NCBI GenBank assembly: GCA_014894395.1
Contig: JADBLO010000003.1
Location: 1 to 64,000 of the forward strand
Length of the DNA stretch: 64,000 nucleotides
Direction: 5' to 3'
Source of the DNA: Thermoplasmata archaeon
GTDB taxonomy: Archaea > Thermoplasmatota > E2 > DHVEG-1
Shown here: one piece after another, positions 40,644-49,399 of the stretch
Layout of the letters: every line of letters starts with the position of its first letter
How positions within the stretch are numbered: position 1 is the first letter of the stretch
The notes under the pieces: generated by a model
Seen by the model: only the letters and a program-made list of their open reading frames with translations
What the model was told of the DNA's origin: nothing
Databases searched by the model: none
Made by a program: the position numbers and the translations under genes

Positions 40644-41990
40644 TTAGTCGTAGAGATTTCTTTTATCGATGAGTCGTCTTGCTTTTAATGAATTCCGGTC
40701 AAGTGTATTTGGTTTCACGAGTTGAACGAGAGGTGGTGCGACCGTATTTGAGATATGTACACCATTGTTGATCTCTGGGAGTTCCATAAGCCCAGTAAAG
40801 ATTTTTTTTCGAAGAGTATCAGTAATCGTAGTGGTTTCAGCGATGATGGTGATATGGTCTTTCCCTTCTTTTCGTTCAAAGATAGCCTGATATTCAATGA
40901 CCTCAGGTTGACCGAAAAGGATATCGTCGAACATCCTAGTGAAGAGATTATCTCCTGCACCGATCGGCAGCATATCATCAGTCCTACCTTTTATCTCTAT
41001 TTTTTTAAGCGGTAACCCGCATGGACACCGATCAGGGATGATATGACCAAGGTCATTCGATCGATATCGTATGAATGGCATTCCTTCTCGGTTAAAGGTA
41101 GTGAATACGAGTTCTCCGATTTCACCGTCCTCAAGGTGTTCCCCTGTTTTTGGATCAATTACTTCGGTGAGGAAATTAGTTTCAGTGAGATGCATTCCAT
41201 GTTTTTCTTCGCATTCACCAGCCATGTTCATCCCAAACTCCGTAGTCCCGTACCCCATGTAGACATCGGTGTTCCAGGTTTTTTCAATCTTTTTTCTCAT
41301 AGTATTTGGGGTTGGCTCTGCGCCAAGGAGAATACGGTTGATCCCGAGGGTATCAAGGTCATGGAGTTTTTTTAATTCTGTGGTAAGGTAATTGATGCGT
41401 GAGGAGACGTCCATAAAAACAGTTGGTTTATATTCGAGGAGAATTTTCAGCTCATCCTCGATTTTTAATCGTCCGGTTACTAGGGTAAGTGCACCGATTT
41501 TTCCAAAGGTGTGTTCAAGGCAGTACCGGTTTCCCCATATCTCGGTGCCGTATCCTTCTTCAAAAGTGAGCCGGACAATATCATGAGGGGCGATGTGGTA
41601 GAGAAGACGCATACCGGTGACTGAAGAGTTGATGATTGAATCAATGTCTCGCTGCGTGAAATACGCTTTCTTTGGTGCACTGGTGGTACCTGATGTGGTA
41701 AATACTTTGATGAATTTCTCGTCAGGGACACAAAAAAAGGAACGTGGGTTTGCTTGAAGGTCACCAGGAGTAGTCATAGGGAGTTTCGTCATGTCAGCAA
41801 ATGAGGTTATATCACGGGGTTTCACATGATATTTATTGAAGAGTCGATGGTAGAACGGTGATGCGTCATAAGCATAGAGAAGCGCTTGTTTTAATTTCAG
41901 CCATTCATAACGTTCAAGGATAGATCTCACAAATCGATGAAGAGGTGGTTTGAGGGTGTTCTGTGATGGTGTGTCTTTCTCACGTAACAT
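40644..41990 (-). CDS. Phenylacetate-CoA-ligase-like adenylate-forming enzyme
   Basis: 448 residues. The ATP loop FTTSGTTSAPKKAYF lies near residues 97-111; MGYGTTEFGM is the motif that closes the adenylate pocket; YRSNDLGHIIPDRCPCGLPL with its CxC and KGRTDDML follow the phenylacetate-CoA ligase/coenzyme F390 synthetase subfamily (PaaK-like) rather than long-chain fatty acyl-CoA ligases. It probably activates a carboxylic acid as adenylate and then as a thioester, or makes an adenylyl ester as F390 synthetase does. It is convergent with the CrtC-like gene 14 nt away and belongs to the tailoring cluster. Confidence 0.85.
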   Translation of the reverse strand: MLREKDTPSQNTLKPPLHRFVRSILERYEWLKLKQALLYAYDASPFYHRLFNKYHVKPRDITSFADMTKLPMTTPGDLQANPRSFFCVPDEKFIKVFTTSGTTSAPKKAYFTQRDIDSIINSSVTGMRLLYHIAPHDIVRLTFEEGYGTEIWGNRYCLEHTFGKIGALTLVTGRLKIEDELKILLEYKPTVFMDVSSRINYLTTELKKLHDLDTLGINRILLGAEPTPNTMRKKIEKTWNTDVYMGYGTTEFGMNMAGECEEKHGMHLTETNFLTEVIDPKTGEHLEDGEIGELVFTTFNREGMPFIRYRSNDLGHIIPDRCPCGLPLKKIEIKGRTDDMLPIGAGDNLFTRMFDDILFGQPEVIEYQAIFERKEGKDHITIIAETTTITDTLRKKIFTGLMELPEINNGVHISNTVAPPLVQLVKPNTLDRNSLKARRLIDKRNLYD

Positions 41991-42145
41991 GGAATTTACA
42001 TAGGGAGCGAATCGTTCAATGATGGGATATCCCTCAGTTCAGTTTCTAGTTTCCTTTGTAATTTGTATGTACCCCCTATTTAATAAATATTTATAACAAC
42101 CTTGCTTTTCTCAGAACCAGAAAAAGTATTCTCTGCATGTATTTT

Positions 42146-42823
42146 TTACATATCTGTTTTTTTCCTGAGGAGGACCGAGATAAGGATGCCATGCGCAGGA
42201 TGTGAAACAATGTTCCCAACAGTAAAGAGAGTGCTCAGGACCGCGTCCTGTGTCGTAATACCTCCATCCTTAGAGGAGAACGTACGGAAGATTACTCGAG
42301 TATCAGGTCCCATGGTGTTCGCGATATGTTCTAATACCTCATATCGTGGTTCAATACCTTGGGAGACAATAATAATGTGAGAGGATTGCATTGCGTATGT
42401 CAGCGCGTTTGCATGATGTATCTGAATCTGATTCTCCTGGTGTACTGCATGAACACAATACTGTGCGTCTTGAACGGAAAGTATATTTTTTTCAATCCCG
42501 ATTGTGTGAGCTCCTGTTCTCTGGGCAACAAGCAAAGAGGTTGAGGGAAGTGGCCCGCAGCCGATATGGAGAACGGTATCTTGTTTGGTGATTTTAGCAA
42601 GATTTATTTCGTTATCAACAATATCCTCATAATAGGTGATATACGGTAGAAGAAGCGAGGGGAGTTTTACAATAATTTTTTCAACGATGATAAACAGATA
42701 ATCGCTGATGAATTTTAGTGCGAATGCGTTCATGTTTCTGCTAAAAGTTTTTAAAAAAAAGGAGACAATGGTGACCACTATTGATTCGTGTTTTTGTACT
42801 TGCATGTTCTTTATCCGTCTCAT
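42146..42823 (-). CDS. SAM-binding Rossmann protein, nicotianamine-synthase-like, paralogue A
   Basis: About 225 residues from ATG 42823, chosen because GGGCGGGTAAGG lies just before it. VLHIGCGPLPSTSLLVAQRT is the SAM loop; the GCGPLP form recalls nicotianamine synthases (GSGPLPLTS) more than ordinary methyltransferases. Then GIEKN, acidic loop, and HIIIVSQGIEPR. Two paralogues lie at 47689 (GCGSYPLTEIVLA) and 49393 (GCGSLPTMSILVA). Nicotianamine synthases transfer aminobutyrate from SAM; whether these do so or methylate is undetermined. It is the last of a three-gene minus-strand operon with the epimerase and UbiA. Confidence 0.65.
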   Translation of the reverse strand: MRRIKNMQVQKHESIVVTIVSFFLKTFSRNMNAFALKFISDYLFIIVEKIIVKLPSLLLPYITYYEDIVDNEINLAKITKQDTVLHIGCGPLPSTSLLVAQRTGAHTIGIEKNILSVQDAQYCVHAVHQENQIQIHHANALTYAMQSSHIIIVSQGIEPRYEVLEHIANTMGPDTRVIFRTFSSKDGGITTQDAVLSTLFTVGNIVSHPAHGILISVLLRKKTDM

Positions 42824-42863
42824 ATCCTTACCCGCCCTGTGCAACGGAATAAAAGAGGAAAGC

Positions 42864-43808
42864 TCATGTGATATACCCTTCGGCTTTCAGCCACCGTTCA
42901 ACATGTTTTAATCCTTCAGTGAAATCAACCATAGGCTCATATCCTAGGAGAGCTTTCGCTTTCTCCAGGGATACTGTATTTTGATTGGCAAATATTTCAA
43001 CAGCTACGGGTGTCACCCACGGTTCGATTTTAAAAAGTGTGTATCCTACCATCATGAGTTTGCCTACAACTAATGCGGTTCGTTTGGACATGTTTTTCTT
43101 AATAGGAGGTTTACCAGTCATTTTTGCTAGGGCGTTTAAATAATCACCCCAAGTAGTCGTATTATTCCCATCAGTGATATCAATAATCTGACCAACCGCA
43201 CGGGGTTCCTGTAATGCGACAACTAAGGCATCGAGGAGATTCTCAATATAGGTATGCAGAAAGATACCTGTTCCTTTATCAATAAGTGCAATTCGGTTTT
43301 TTTGAATTGCTTGAAGAGGCCGTAATACCCAGGTTGTTGCACCAGGTCCATAGACGTTTCCAGGACGAATGATGACAACGGGAAAGTGATCATGTGTATA
43401 TTTCTCCATGAGACTTTGTTCTGCTATCGCCTTGGTTTCATGATAGTACCCTATGTTTTTTCCTGATTCATATTTGATGTGGGAGAGAAAGATGAACTTC
43501 TTCACCGAGGATGCTTCACTGGCTGCAATAAGGTTTTTTGTTCCCTCGACGTTTATTTGATTGAACACACTCTTAGGTCCATAGTCTTTTACAAAAGCGG
43601 CACAGTGAAATACGACATCGACCTGGTCCATGACAGGTTTGAGAAATTCAGGGTTGGTGATATCACCAGAAATGTATTCCACTCGTTTGTTAAAATATGT
43701 CGGTTGAGTATGATGGATAACGCCGCGGACATCATGACCCTCGGAAACGAGTCGTCGTACTAAAGAACTTCCGATGAATCCTGCAGCTCCCGTGACGAGA
43801 CATTTCAT
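42864..43808 (-). CDS. NAD-dependent epimerase/dehydratase (extended SDR)
   Basis: 314 residues. TGAAGFIGSSLVRRLVSEGH is the NAD(P)-binding glycine loop at residues 6-20; DVVFHCAAF follows; GYYHETKAIAEQSLM contains the YxxxK catalytic pair as YHETK; RPGNVYGPGATTWVL is the typical product-strand motif. Members of this class act on nucleotide sugars or on 3-beta-hydroxysterols and flavonoid-like small molecules; the C-terminal region does not clearly show a sugar-nucleotide signature. The stop of UbiA and its ATG overlap by 4 nt, linking it directly to the prenyltransferase and suggesting it acts on the prenylated or prenyl-accepting molecule. Confidence 0.88.
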   Translation of the reverse strand: MKCLVTGAAGFIGSSLVRRLVSEGHDVRGVIHHTQPTYFNKRVEYISGDITNPEFLKPVMDQVDVVFHCAAFVKDYGPKSVFNQINVEGTKNLIAASEASSVKKFIFLSHIKYESGKNIGYYHETKAIAEQSLMEKYTHDHFPVVIIRPGNVYGPGATTWVLRPLQAIQKNRIALIDKGTGIFLHTYIENLLDALVVALQEPRAVGQIIDITDGNNTTTWGDYLNALAKMTGKPPIKKNMSKRTALVVGKLMMVGYTLFKIEPWVTPVAVEIFANQNTVSLEKAKALLGYEPMVDFTEGLKHVERWLKAEGYIT

Positions 43809-44791
43809 GCGTTCTTCACCTGGAACTCATATCGTTTCCTTAGAAGATACTGAGAACCACTGGTGATAACCAGTGCAACGAGGTACACCAGGATTGCTGT
43901 GGAAATATTCGCTATTCCAAATATGAACGCGGAGGCGAGAGTGATTCGTTCGATGACAAAGAATTCATGGAACCGTAACCCTTTTTCCCGTGAATATGAC
44001 AAAATGGATCGAAATAAATACAGGTACATAAGGAGGAGAATGGCTGTATCGATAATCATGATGAGATAAAATTGGATGGTCAGAAAACGATAGTACAACG
44101 GAAGGATCAACGACAGAGGAAGCCATACAACGGTCAATAGCAAAGAGATATAAACAGAGATTTTTACTCCATATTTTACCGGAATTGTCCGGTAGCCCCC
44201 TTTTTTATCTCCTTCGATGTCTCGAATCGCGCCTACAAGATTACTGTTCGTGTCGTGCACAAGGAAGACGATGGAGAGCAACCACACATAAGGCGGAAGC
44301 GAGGAAATTGGAACACCGGTAGCAAATATTCCAAAAAAATAAGTAGCCATGGTAACCAACCCTCTGTTCACATTGCCGCTGAAGCCATGTGATTTTGAAA
44401 CGTTCGTATAAAAAAATACCAAGACAGCGACAACAAAAACAAGGACGACATTATAGAAAGTTAAGAAAAAGGTCAGAAAAAAACCTGCTAATGCAAAGAG
44501 AGCGCCGACGATGATCGCTTCTTTTGGTTTGATTCTGCCTGAAGGAATGGGACGATGAGGTTTCTGGATAGAATCCAAGTTTCTATCGAGATAATCTGAG
44601 AGGTATAATCCTGCGATCCAGCCCATCATCGGGATGAATAGTACCAACAGCGCTATTGATATCGATGGAAAATTCCCTAAGGTAACGCACGTGCCTACGA
44701 GGCTTACCAGCCCGCACCATGTCACCGTATACGGTCTCATGGTCTCAAGATGTGCGAAGAGTTTTGTTTTCAACAAGGATGATGACGTCAC
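43805..44791 (-). CDS. UbiA-family prenyltransferase 1
   Basis: 328 residues, about nine membrane helices. The first aspartate-rich motif is SDYLDRNLD (residues 65-73) followed by KPHRPIPSGRI; the second is DIEGDKKGGYRTIP (about 191-204). Both bind Mg2+-diphosphate of a prenyl donor. The first position of motif I is S rather than the usual N. Members attach prenyl chains to aromatic rings or to glycerol phosphates (digeranylgeranylglyceryl phosphate synthase). Two UbiA genes lie within 4 kb, so at least one probably serves something other than core membrane lipid. It leads the operon UbiA, epimerase, SAM protein A. Confidence 0.88.
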   Translation of the reverse strand: MTSSSLLKTKLFAHLETMRPYTVTWCGLVSLVGTCVTLGNFPSISIALLVLFIPMMGWIAGLYLSDYLDRNLDSIQKPHRPIPSGRIKPKEAIIVGALFALAGFFLTFFLTFYNVVLVFVVAVLVFFYTNVSKSHGFSGNVNRGLVTMATYFFGIFATGVPISSLPPYVWLLSIVFLVHDTNSNLVGAIRDIEGDKKGGYRTIPVKYGVKISVYISLLLTVVWLPLSLILPLYYRFLTIQFYLIMIIDTAILLLMYLYLFRSILSYSREKGLRFHEFFVIERITLASAFIFGIANISTAILVYLVALVITSGSQYLLRKRYEFQVKNA

Positions 44792-44968
44792 CTATACAGC
44801 CTCGCAATGGACAAGGAATGATAATCATTACATTTAAACCTTTAACATGAAGCGATTCATCTTATCCTAAATTTGATTCAACGATACATTGAAAAACACA
44901 GGGAGACGGTTGATGAAAACAGCGAAGTTATTTAAAAAGCATATCCTTTCCAAGCAGCAGGATAGAAA

Positions 44969-45571
44969 ATGACTCGCGCTTCCTTTGATAAAACTGCAAT
45001 GTTATACAATTTTGTTGAGAAACATATCTGGGAGGACTACTCAAGTGCGTGTGATATCATAAATGAGTATTTAACTCTTGAACCGGAGGAAAAAATAATA
45101 GACGTTGGCGGGGGAACCGGATTAATTGGCAAGGTACTTCGGAGCAAGAAACAGAACGATGATATCATGGTTATCGATCTCTCTCGCAGTATGCTTCAAA
45201 AAGTAAAGGATCCAACATTGTCTGTCGTCCAAGGGGATGTGACAACATTTCCATTGAAAGATGAGACGTTTACCCTTGCGATTCTCGTAAATACGTTACA
45301 CCACATTTATGAAACCAAACAACAGGTCGCATTGCGGGAGGTTTTTCGAATTTTGAAAAAACAAGGGAGAATATTTATTATTGAGATATGGCATCCAAAT
45401 ACGTTCTTATCAGATCTATTCATAAAAATCGAAAAAATATTGGTTGGAAAAACCCATCATCTTACTGCCGATAAAATGCAACTTGCGATACAGGACGTGG
45501 GTTTCCATGAGATAAAGGTTTTTTTCCCAAAGAAATATCCCTATCGATATGTCACCACCGCAATAAAATAA
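44969..45571 (+). CDS. Class I SAM methyltransferase (UbiE/MenG-like)
   Basis: 200 residues. IDVGGGTGLIGKVLRSKKQN is motif I; MVIDLSRSMLQKV gives the acidic residue; VVQGDVTTFPLKDETFTLAI, LVNTLHHIYETKQQ and REVFRILKKQGRIFIIEIWH are motifs II to III of the UbiE/Coq5-type fold. Such enzymes often methylate ring carbons of quinones or other prenylated aromatics. It is transcribed divergently from UbiA 1, about 180 nt apart, and is followed by the OTC-like gene. The substrate is not determined by sequence. Confidence 0.85.
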   Translation: MTRASFDKTAMLYNFVEKHIWEDYSSACDIINEYLTLEPEEKIIDVGGGTGLIGKVLRSKKQNDDIMVIDLSRSMLQKVKDPTLSVVQGDVTTFPLKDETFTLAILVNTLHHIYETKQQVALREVFRILKKQGRIFIIEIWHPNTFLSDLFIKIEKILVGKTHHLTADKMQLAIQDVGFHEIKVFFPKKYPYRYVTTAIK

Positions 45572-45679
45572 CAAATGGATGGTTTTTTTCGACTTTTTGT
45601 CGGATTGCTTCAGAAGGATAGCGGATACCACGATAAGATAATTTTAATAAACTCCAGCTGGTTTCCTAGCGTCCATCTT

Positions 45680-46597
45680 ATGAAAAAGAATATTCTTTCT
45701 ATGCTTGATGTCGCAGAGGAAATTGAGGAAATCATCGATCTTGGAATTAAATTGAAGCATGATGTAAAAGCAGGAAAGCAGTTCAATAATTTACAAGGAA
45801 AAACACTTGCCATGATTTTTGAGCGTCAATCAACACGAACAAGACTCTCTTTTGAGGTTGGAATGACGTTGTTAGGTGGCCATGCGATCTTTCTTACAGG
45901 CGGTGAGATGGGGATAGGGCAACGAGAATCCCCTGGAGATATCGCACGGGTGTTATCCAGGTATGTCGATGCAATAATGTACCGGCCAATCAACACCCTC
46001 TATTTACAAGAATTGGCTGCGCATGCAACAGTACCGGTCATTAACGGGCTTGACCGAGAGGAACATCCCTGTCAGATCCTTGCTGATCTTATGACAATAA
46101 AAGAAAAAAAAGGACGACTCGAAGGTCTCACCTTTACGTTTGTTGGTGATGGAGACGATAATCTCGCGCATTCATATCTTTTAGGATGCACACTAACTGG
46201 AATGAATGTAACAGTGATCTCTCCGAAGAAATATTGGCCAAATGAGTATTATGCCACACGATCAAAAGATATCGCTTGGAAGAAAAACCATACTGTCACC
46301 ATTACCGAGGATCTCAATGCGGTCGTACAAACTGATGTGATTGCAACCGACACCCATGTTTCTTTTTGGTTCGAACATGAACGACAACAACGACGTACGG
46401 ATCTCCGCAACTACGTGGTTACCCAAGAAATAATGAAGAAAGCAAAACCTGATGTGATTTTCATGCATTGCATGCCTATTTATTACGGAGAAGAAGTCAC
46501 GAAAGACGTTGCGCATGGACAGAATTCCGTTGTCATTGATGAAGCGGAGAATCGTTTGTGGGCACAAATGGCTTTGCTCACTAAACTATTGAGTTAA
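45680..46597 (+). CDS. Ornithine-carbamoyltransferase-like enzyme with altered SMG loop
   Basis: 305 residues from ATG 45680 (MKKNILSMLDVAEEIEEIID), where family members begin; the frame is open from 45575. Carbamoyl phosphate site STRTR is at 51-55, HPCQ at 129-132 and HCMP at 263-266, as in transcarbamylases. The ornithine loop, usually DxxxSMG, reads TDTHVSFW (223-230) with M and G replaced by F and W. That makes arginine biosynthesis possible but not certain; carbamoylation of another amine is an alternative. Its place after a methyltransferase and next to UbiA 2 rather than arg genes is a further hint. It overlaps UbiA 2's end by 17 nt on the other strand. Confidence 0.8.
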   Translation: MKKNILSMLDVAEEIEEIIDLGIKLKHDVKAGKQFNNLQGKTLAMIFERQSTRTRLSFEVGMTLLGGHAIFLTGGEMGIGQRESPGDIARVLSRYVDAIMYRPINTLYLQELAAHATVPVINGLDREEHPCQILADLMTIKEKKGRLEGLTFTFVGDGDDNLAHSYLLGCTLTGMNVTVISPKKYWPNEYYATRSKDIAWKKNHTVTITEDLNAVVQTDVIATDTHVSFWFEHERQQRRTDLRNYVVTQEIMKKAKPDVIFMHCMPIYYGEEVTKDVAHGQNSVVIDEAENRLWAQMALLTKLLS

Positions 46598-47633
46598 CCC
46601 AGTGGAGATATTCCGCGTTTATCAGTTGTAGGAATACGTCAAGAAAGATTAACGCAAAGGAGAACAAAAGGTAGTCATATCCTTTTTTACCCATGATTTT
46701 TCCCATGTGTTTTCTTTGAAGATCATCCGTTGTTTTTATAAGTTGGTAGGATTGGTCAAGTGTATAGAACCAGAGGATGACGAAGGGAATGAGAAAGATA
46801 AGCGAAAGAATAGTCAAGAACCAAAGCAGGATCCCAAGGAGCCCTGAGATAAATAACATACAAAAGGAGATTTTTGCTGCGTTTTTCTCGCCAAACGAGG
46901 TTGCGTAGGTTTTCACCCCGAGCCTACGGTCCCCTTCCACATCATGAATCCCTTCTGCAAGGTCGTGCGCATCATCAGCGAAATACGTGAATAAAACAAG
47001 CAGAAACATCGGGAGGAGCTGAACGCGGTGAATAGAGAGATACCCGAGCACGGGAACTGAAAAGTTGATATCCCCGGTTGCTGGCAACGCAGTAAAGATT
47101 GCGAAGAACCCGAAAAGCGGGACAGCAAGCCACTGAACAGGAGTAAAGATTTCTGAATACGCAGGCAGTTTGATGATTTTCTTGAGATATTTATTATGGA
47201 CGGCGACAAACAACGCAGTCACTCCGACAAGAAGAAGACACCAGGGACTTGTGAGAACAGCGAAGAGAAAGGTGAGTGCAGAAAAAACAAGGGCGATCGC
47301 AAAGAAATTTTTTGAGCTTATGCGTCCACTCGGAATAGCTCTGGTGGGATGGACGACGATATCGATGTCCTTATCGGTGATATCATTCCAGATAAGCGCA
47401 GCGAAAAAACCTGAATATAAGGTAGCAATGGTTAGAAAGATACGTTTGATGATCTCAATAGTAAACGGATGACTGTCATCGGTAAACATCGTTGTCCAGG
47501 CAAACATTGTTGCTCCTGCAAACATCAGGACATAACAGATCAGTTCATAGGGAGGAAATGGACGCCAGCGGATGAGAAACTGAACCGGCCTGGTGAGAAA
47601 AAATTCTTTTTTTGATTCTGCTGTTTGTTCCAT
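46581..47633 (-). CDS. UbiA-family prenyltransferase 2
   Basis: 350 residues from ATG 47633 (MEQTAESKKEFFLTRPVQFL), set by AAGGGTGG upstream; the frame extends to 47732 but then overlaps the preceding gene. About nine membrane helices. NDITDKDIDIVVHPTRAIPS is the canonical first aspartate motif (NDxxDxxxD) with the R-P/A-IPSG tail, and DVEGDRRLGVKTYA is the second. The prenyl acceptor is unknown. Differences from UbiA 1 across the membrane loops suggest a separate acceptor. It is preceded by SAM protein B on the same strand, only 55 nt away. Confidence 0.87.
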   Translation of the reverse strand: MEQTAESKKEFFLTRPVQFLIRWRPFPPYELICYVLMFAGATMFAWTTMFTDDSHPFTIEIIKRIFLTIATLYSGFFAALIWNDITDKDIDIVVHPTRAIPSGRISSKNFFAIALVFSALTFLFAVLTSPWCLLLVGVTALFVAVHNKYLKKIIKLPAYSEIFTPVQWLAVPLFGFFAIFTALPATGDINFSVPVLGYLSIHRVQLLPMFLLVLFTYFADDAHDLAEGIHDVEGDRRLGVKTYATSFGEKNAAKISFCMLFISGLLGILLWFLTILSLIFLIPFVILWFYTLDQSYQLIKTTDDLQRKHMGKIMGKKGYDYLLFSFALIFLDVFLQLINAEYLHWVNSIV

Positions 47634-47688
47634 TAACCACCCTTCGAGGTTGATACCTGGTAGATGTTTGCAGCTAAAAAACGTTTTC

Positions 47689-48318
47689 TTAATTCTTTCG
47701 CAGATGGAACGTTGTCCACCCAAATGGTCCATAAAAGGGAAACGGGGTATGATATATCTGTTTGATTATCTCAATATCTGGGTGTGCATTGATACATTGG
47801 AGGATATCAGCAGCAGCGATACTTATCTCTCGAACAATAATCGTACTGTGATGTTTCGTATTTTTAAATAAATGTTCTAAGATCTGTACTTTTGGAAAGG
47901 AGCAACTTGATATAAAAATTAGATCAAAATCATTGACAGGATAGTTTGTCCCATTCCCCTGGACAATGGTTATTTTTTTTTCAAGATGATGCTTTTGCAT
48001 TATCTCATAGCCACGTCGTACCGCTTGAGGGTTCTTATCAATGCCAACAATAGCACCTTGGCAACATTGTGCAAGCACGATTTCGGTTAGAGGATATGAG
48101 CCACATCCGATATGCAACACCTTTGAATTTGATGCAATACCGCAGGTCTCACATTCTTTTTTATATTCTTCTTCAATGGATTTATTGTAGTACTGAGCAA
48201 TTTTATCGCTTTTATATGACCAGGTATCTGCAATCTCCCAGAATAAATTTGATATCTTTTTTACAAAGAAAATTGCAAGCGTATCGATGATAGTTTTTTT
48301 TGTCTTTCGTGGATTCAT
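47689..48318 (-). CDS. SAM-binding Rossmann protein, nicotianamine-synthase-like, paralogue B
   Basis: 209 residues. KVLHIGCGSYPLTEIVLAQC is the SAM loop; IVGIDKNPQAVRRGYEIMQK holds the acidic ribose-binding residue; TIVQGNGTNYPVNDFDLIFI, KVQILEHLF and STIIVREIS follow. GCGSYPLTEIVLA is the closest of the three paralogues to the nicotianamine synthase loop. The N-terminus (MNPRKTKKTIIDTLAIFFVK) is basic and helical, and the segment DKIAQYYNKSIEEEYKKECE is conserved in position in the other two. It precedes UbiA 2 on the same strand and may be co-transcribed with it. Methyl or aminobutyryl transfer cannot be distinguished. Confidence 0.65.
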   Translation of the reverse strand: MNPRKTKKTIIDTLAIFFVKKISNLFWEIADTWSYKSDKIAQYYNKSIEEEYKKECETCGIASNSKVLHIGCGSYPLTEIVLAQCCQGAIVGIDKNPQAVRRGYEIMQKHHLEKKITIVQGNGTNYPVNDFDLIFISSCSFPKVQILEHLFKNTKHHSTIIVREISIAAADILQCINAHPDIEIIKQIYHTPFPFYGPFGWTTFHLRKN

Positions 48319-48640
48319 ATCCGTTCACTTAAAGTGTTGGAGCAGGTTGGCTCCTGTCTTTAGAGATGAATGTATTATCATAGTATTTAAAATATTGTTA
48401 AAAAAAAGATTGTTGTCCTATCCTGAGATTATTACCGCTTAAAATAAATGATTGAAACCCTATAAGAAACTGAATAACAGAAAAGACAAAGGAGAAGGGC
48501 GTCATATTATAAACTTAAATGGCCATATTGTAGCCATGAGGAGTATTATTTAGGATTCTTCACGAGATATTCCCTGAAATATTGAAAGGAAGGAAAAAAA
48601 GAGCATCGTGATTCGAATATTGTGACTGAGATGAACTTGA
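48319..48640. other. 322-base divergent intergenic region
   Basis: The gap separates SAM protein B (minus) from the LCM-type methyltransferase (plus). A GGAGC-x6-GCTCC hairpin lies near 48346..48361, and AT-rich TATA candidates (for example TATTTAAAATA near 48380) face the minus gene. GAAAGGAAGG and further purine runs lie before the plus-strand ATG at 48641. No coding or RNA gene is evident. Confidence 0.4.
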
Positions 48641-49399
48641 ATGGATAAAGTAAAACCTAATTTAGAGGGATCATCTGAAACATTACTCATCTCACTGTGG
48701 TCACGTGCTCAAGTGATTGAACGCGATACAAAAGCAAAAGAACTTTTACATTGTATCGATTATGATTTCTCTCGATTTGAGAAGTGGAAAAAACCATTGA
48801 AATATACCATTGCACGAACCAACATTTTTGATAATGAAGTAGCCTCATTTCTCGCCTCCCATCCAAATGCCGTAGTGATCAATATTGGTGCTGGACTGGA
48901 TACCAGATTTTTCCGTATGGATAATGGGAAGATTATCTGGTATGAAATCGATTTACCAAGGGTGACAATATTACGAAAACAATTGATTCAGGAAACTGAA
49001 AGGTATCGTTTTATCTCTGCATCATTAGCCGATGAACAATGGGTGAATATGATTCGTGAAAAACATCGACCTATTCTCTTTATCGTCGAAGGAGTCCTCA
49101 TGTATCTCAAAGAATCAGAAGTAAAGAAATTTTTTAACCTTGTCGCGGATCATTTTCCAAATGCTGAAATGGTCTGTGAAATAGCGGGACCTTTTTTTAC
49201 GAAATTTAAGCATCGTTTAATTCAAGCAACAGTTTCAAAACCATCATTGCACTGGTCGATTTGGCGCGTTCATGAACTTGAGAAGATGGACCCACGCGTA
49301 CATATTTGTGCTGTCTTTGAACCGAAGGAACCACGTTCATTGTTTTTGTCATCAAAGGTATTAGGACTTAAAATAGTTCATCTTCAATTCGTTCAATGA
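48641..49399 (+). CDS. Leucine-carboxyl-methyltransferase-family O-methyltransferase
   Basis: 252 residues. INIGAGLDTRFFRMDNGKII is the GxGxDxR SAM motif of the LCMT/PpmO family; YEIDLP supplies the acidic residue; FIVEGVLMYLKESEVKKFFN is the conserved GVLMYL helix. Members O-methylate carboxyl groups (protein phosphatase tails, polyketides, small molecules). Occurrence next to other methyltransferases and ligases fits small-molecule tailoring. Its last seven bases overlap the end of SAM protein C on the other strand. The start has weak ribosome-site support (AACTTGA before ATG). Confidence 0.85.
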   Translation: MDKVKPNLEGSSETLLISLWSRAQVIERDTKAKELLHCIDYDFSRFEKWKKPLKYTIARTNIFDNEVASFLASHPNAVVINIGAGLDTRFFRMDNGKIIWYEIDLPRVTILRKQLIQETERYRFISASLADEQWVNMIREKHRPILFIVEGVLMYLKESEVKKFFNLVADHFPNAEMVCEIAGPFFTKFKHRLIQATVSKPSLHWSIWRVHELEKMDPRVHICAVFEPKEPRSLFLSSKVLGLKIVHLQFVQ

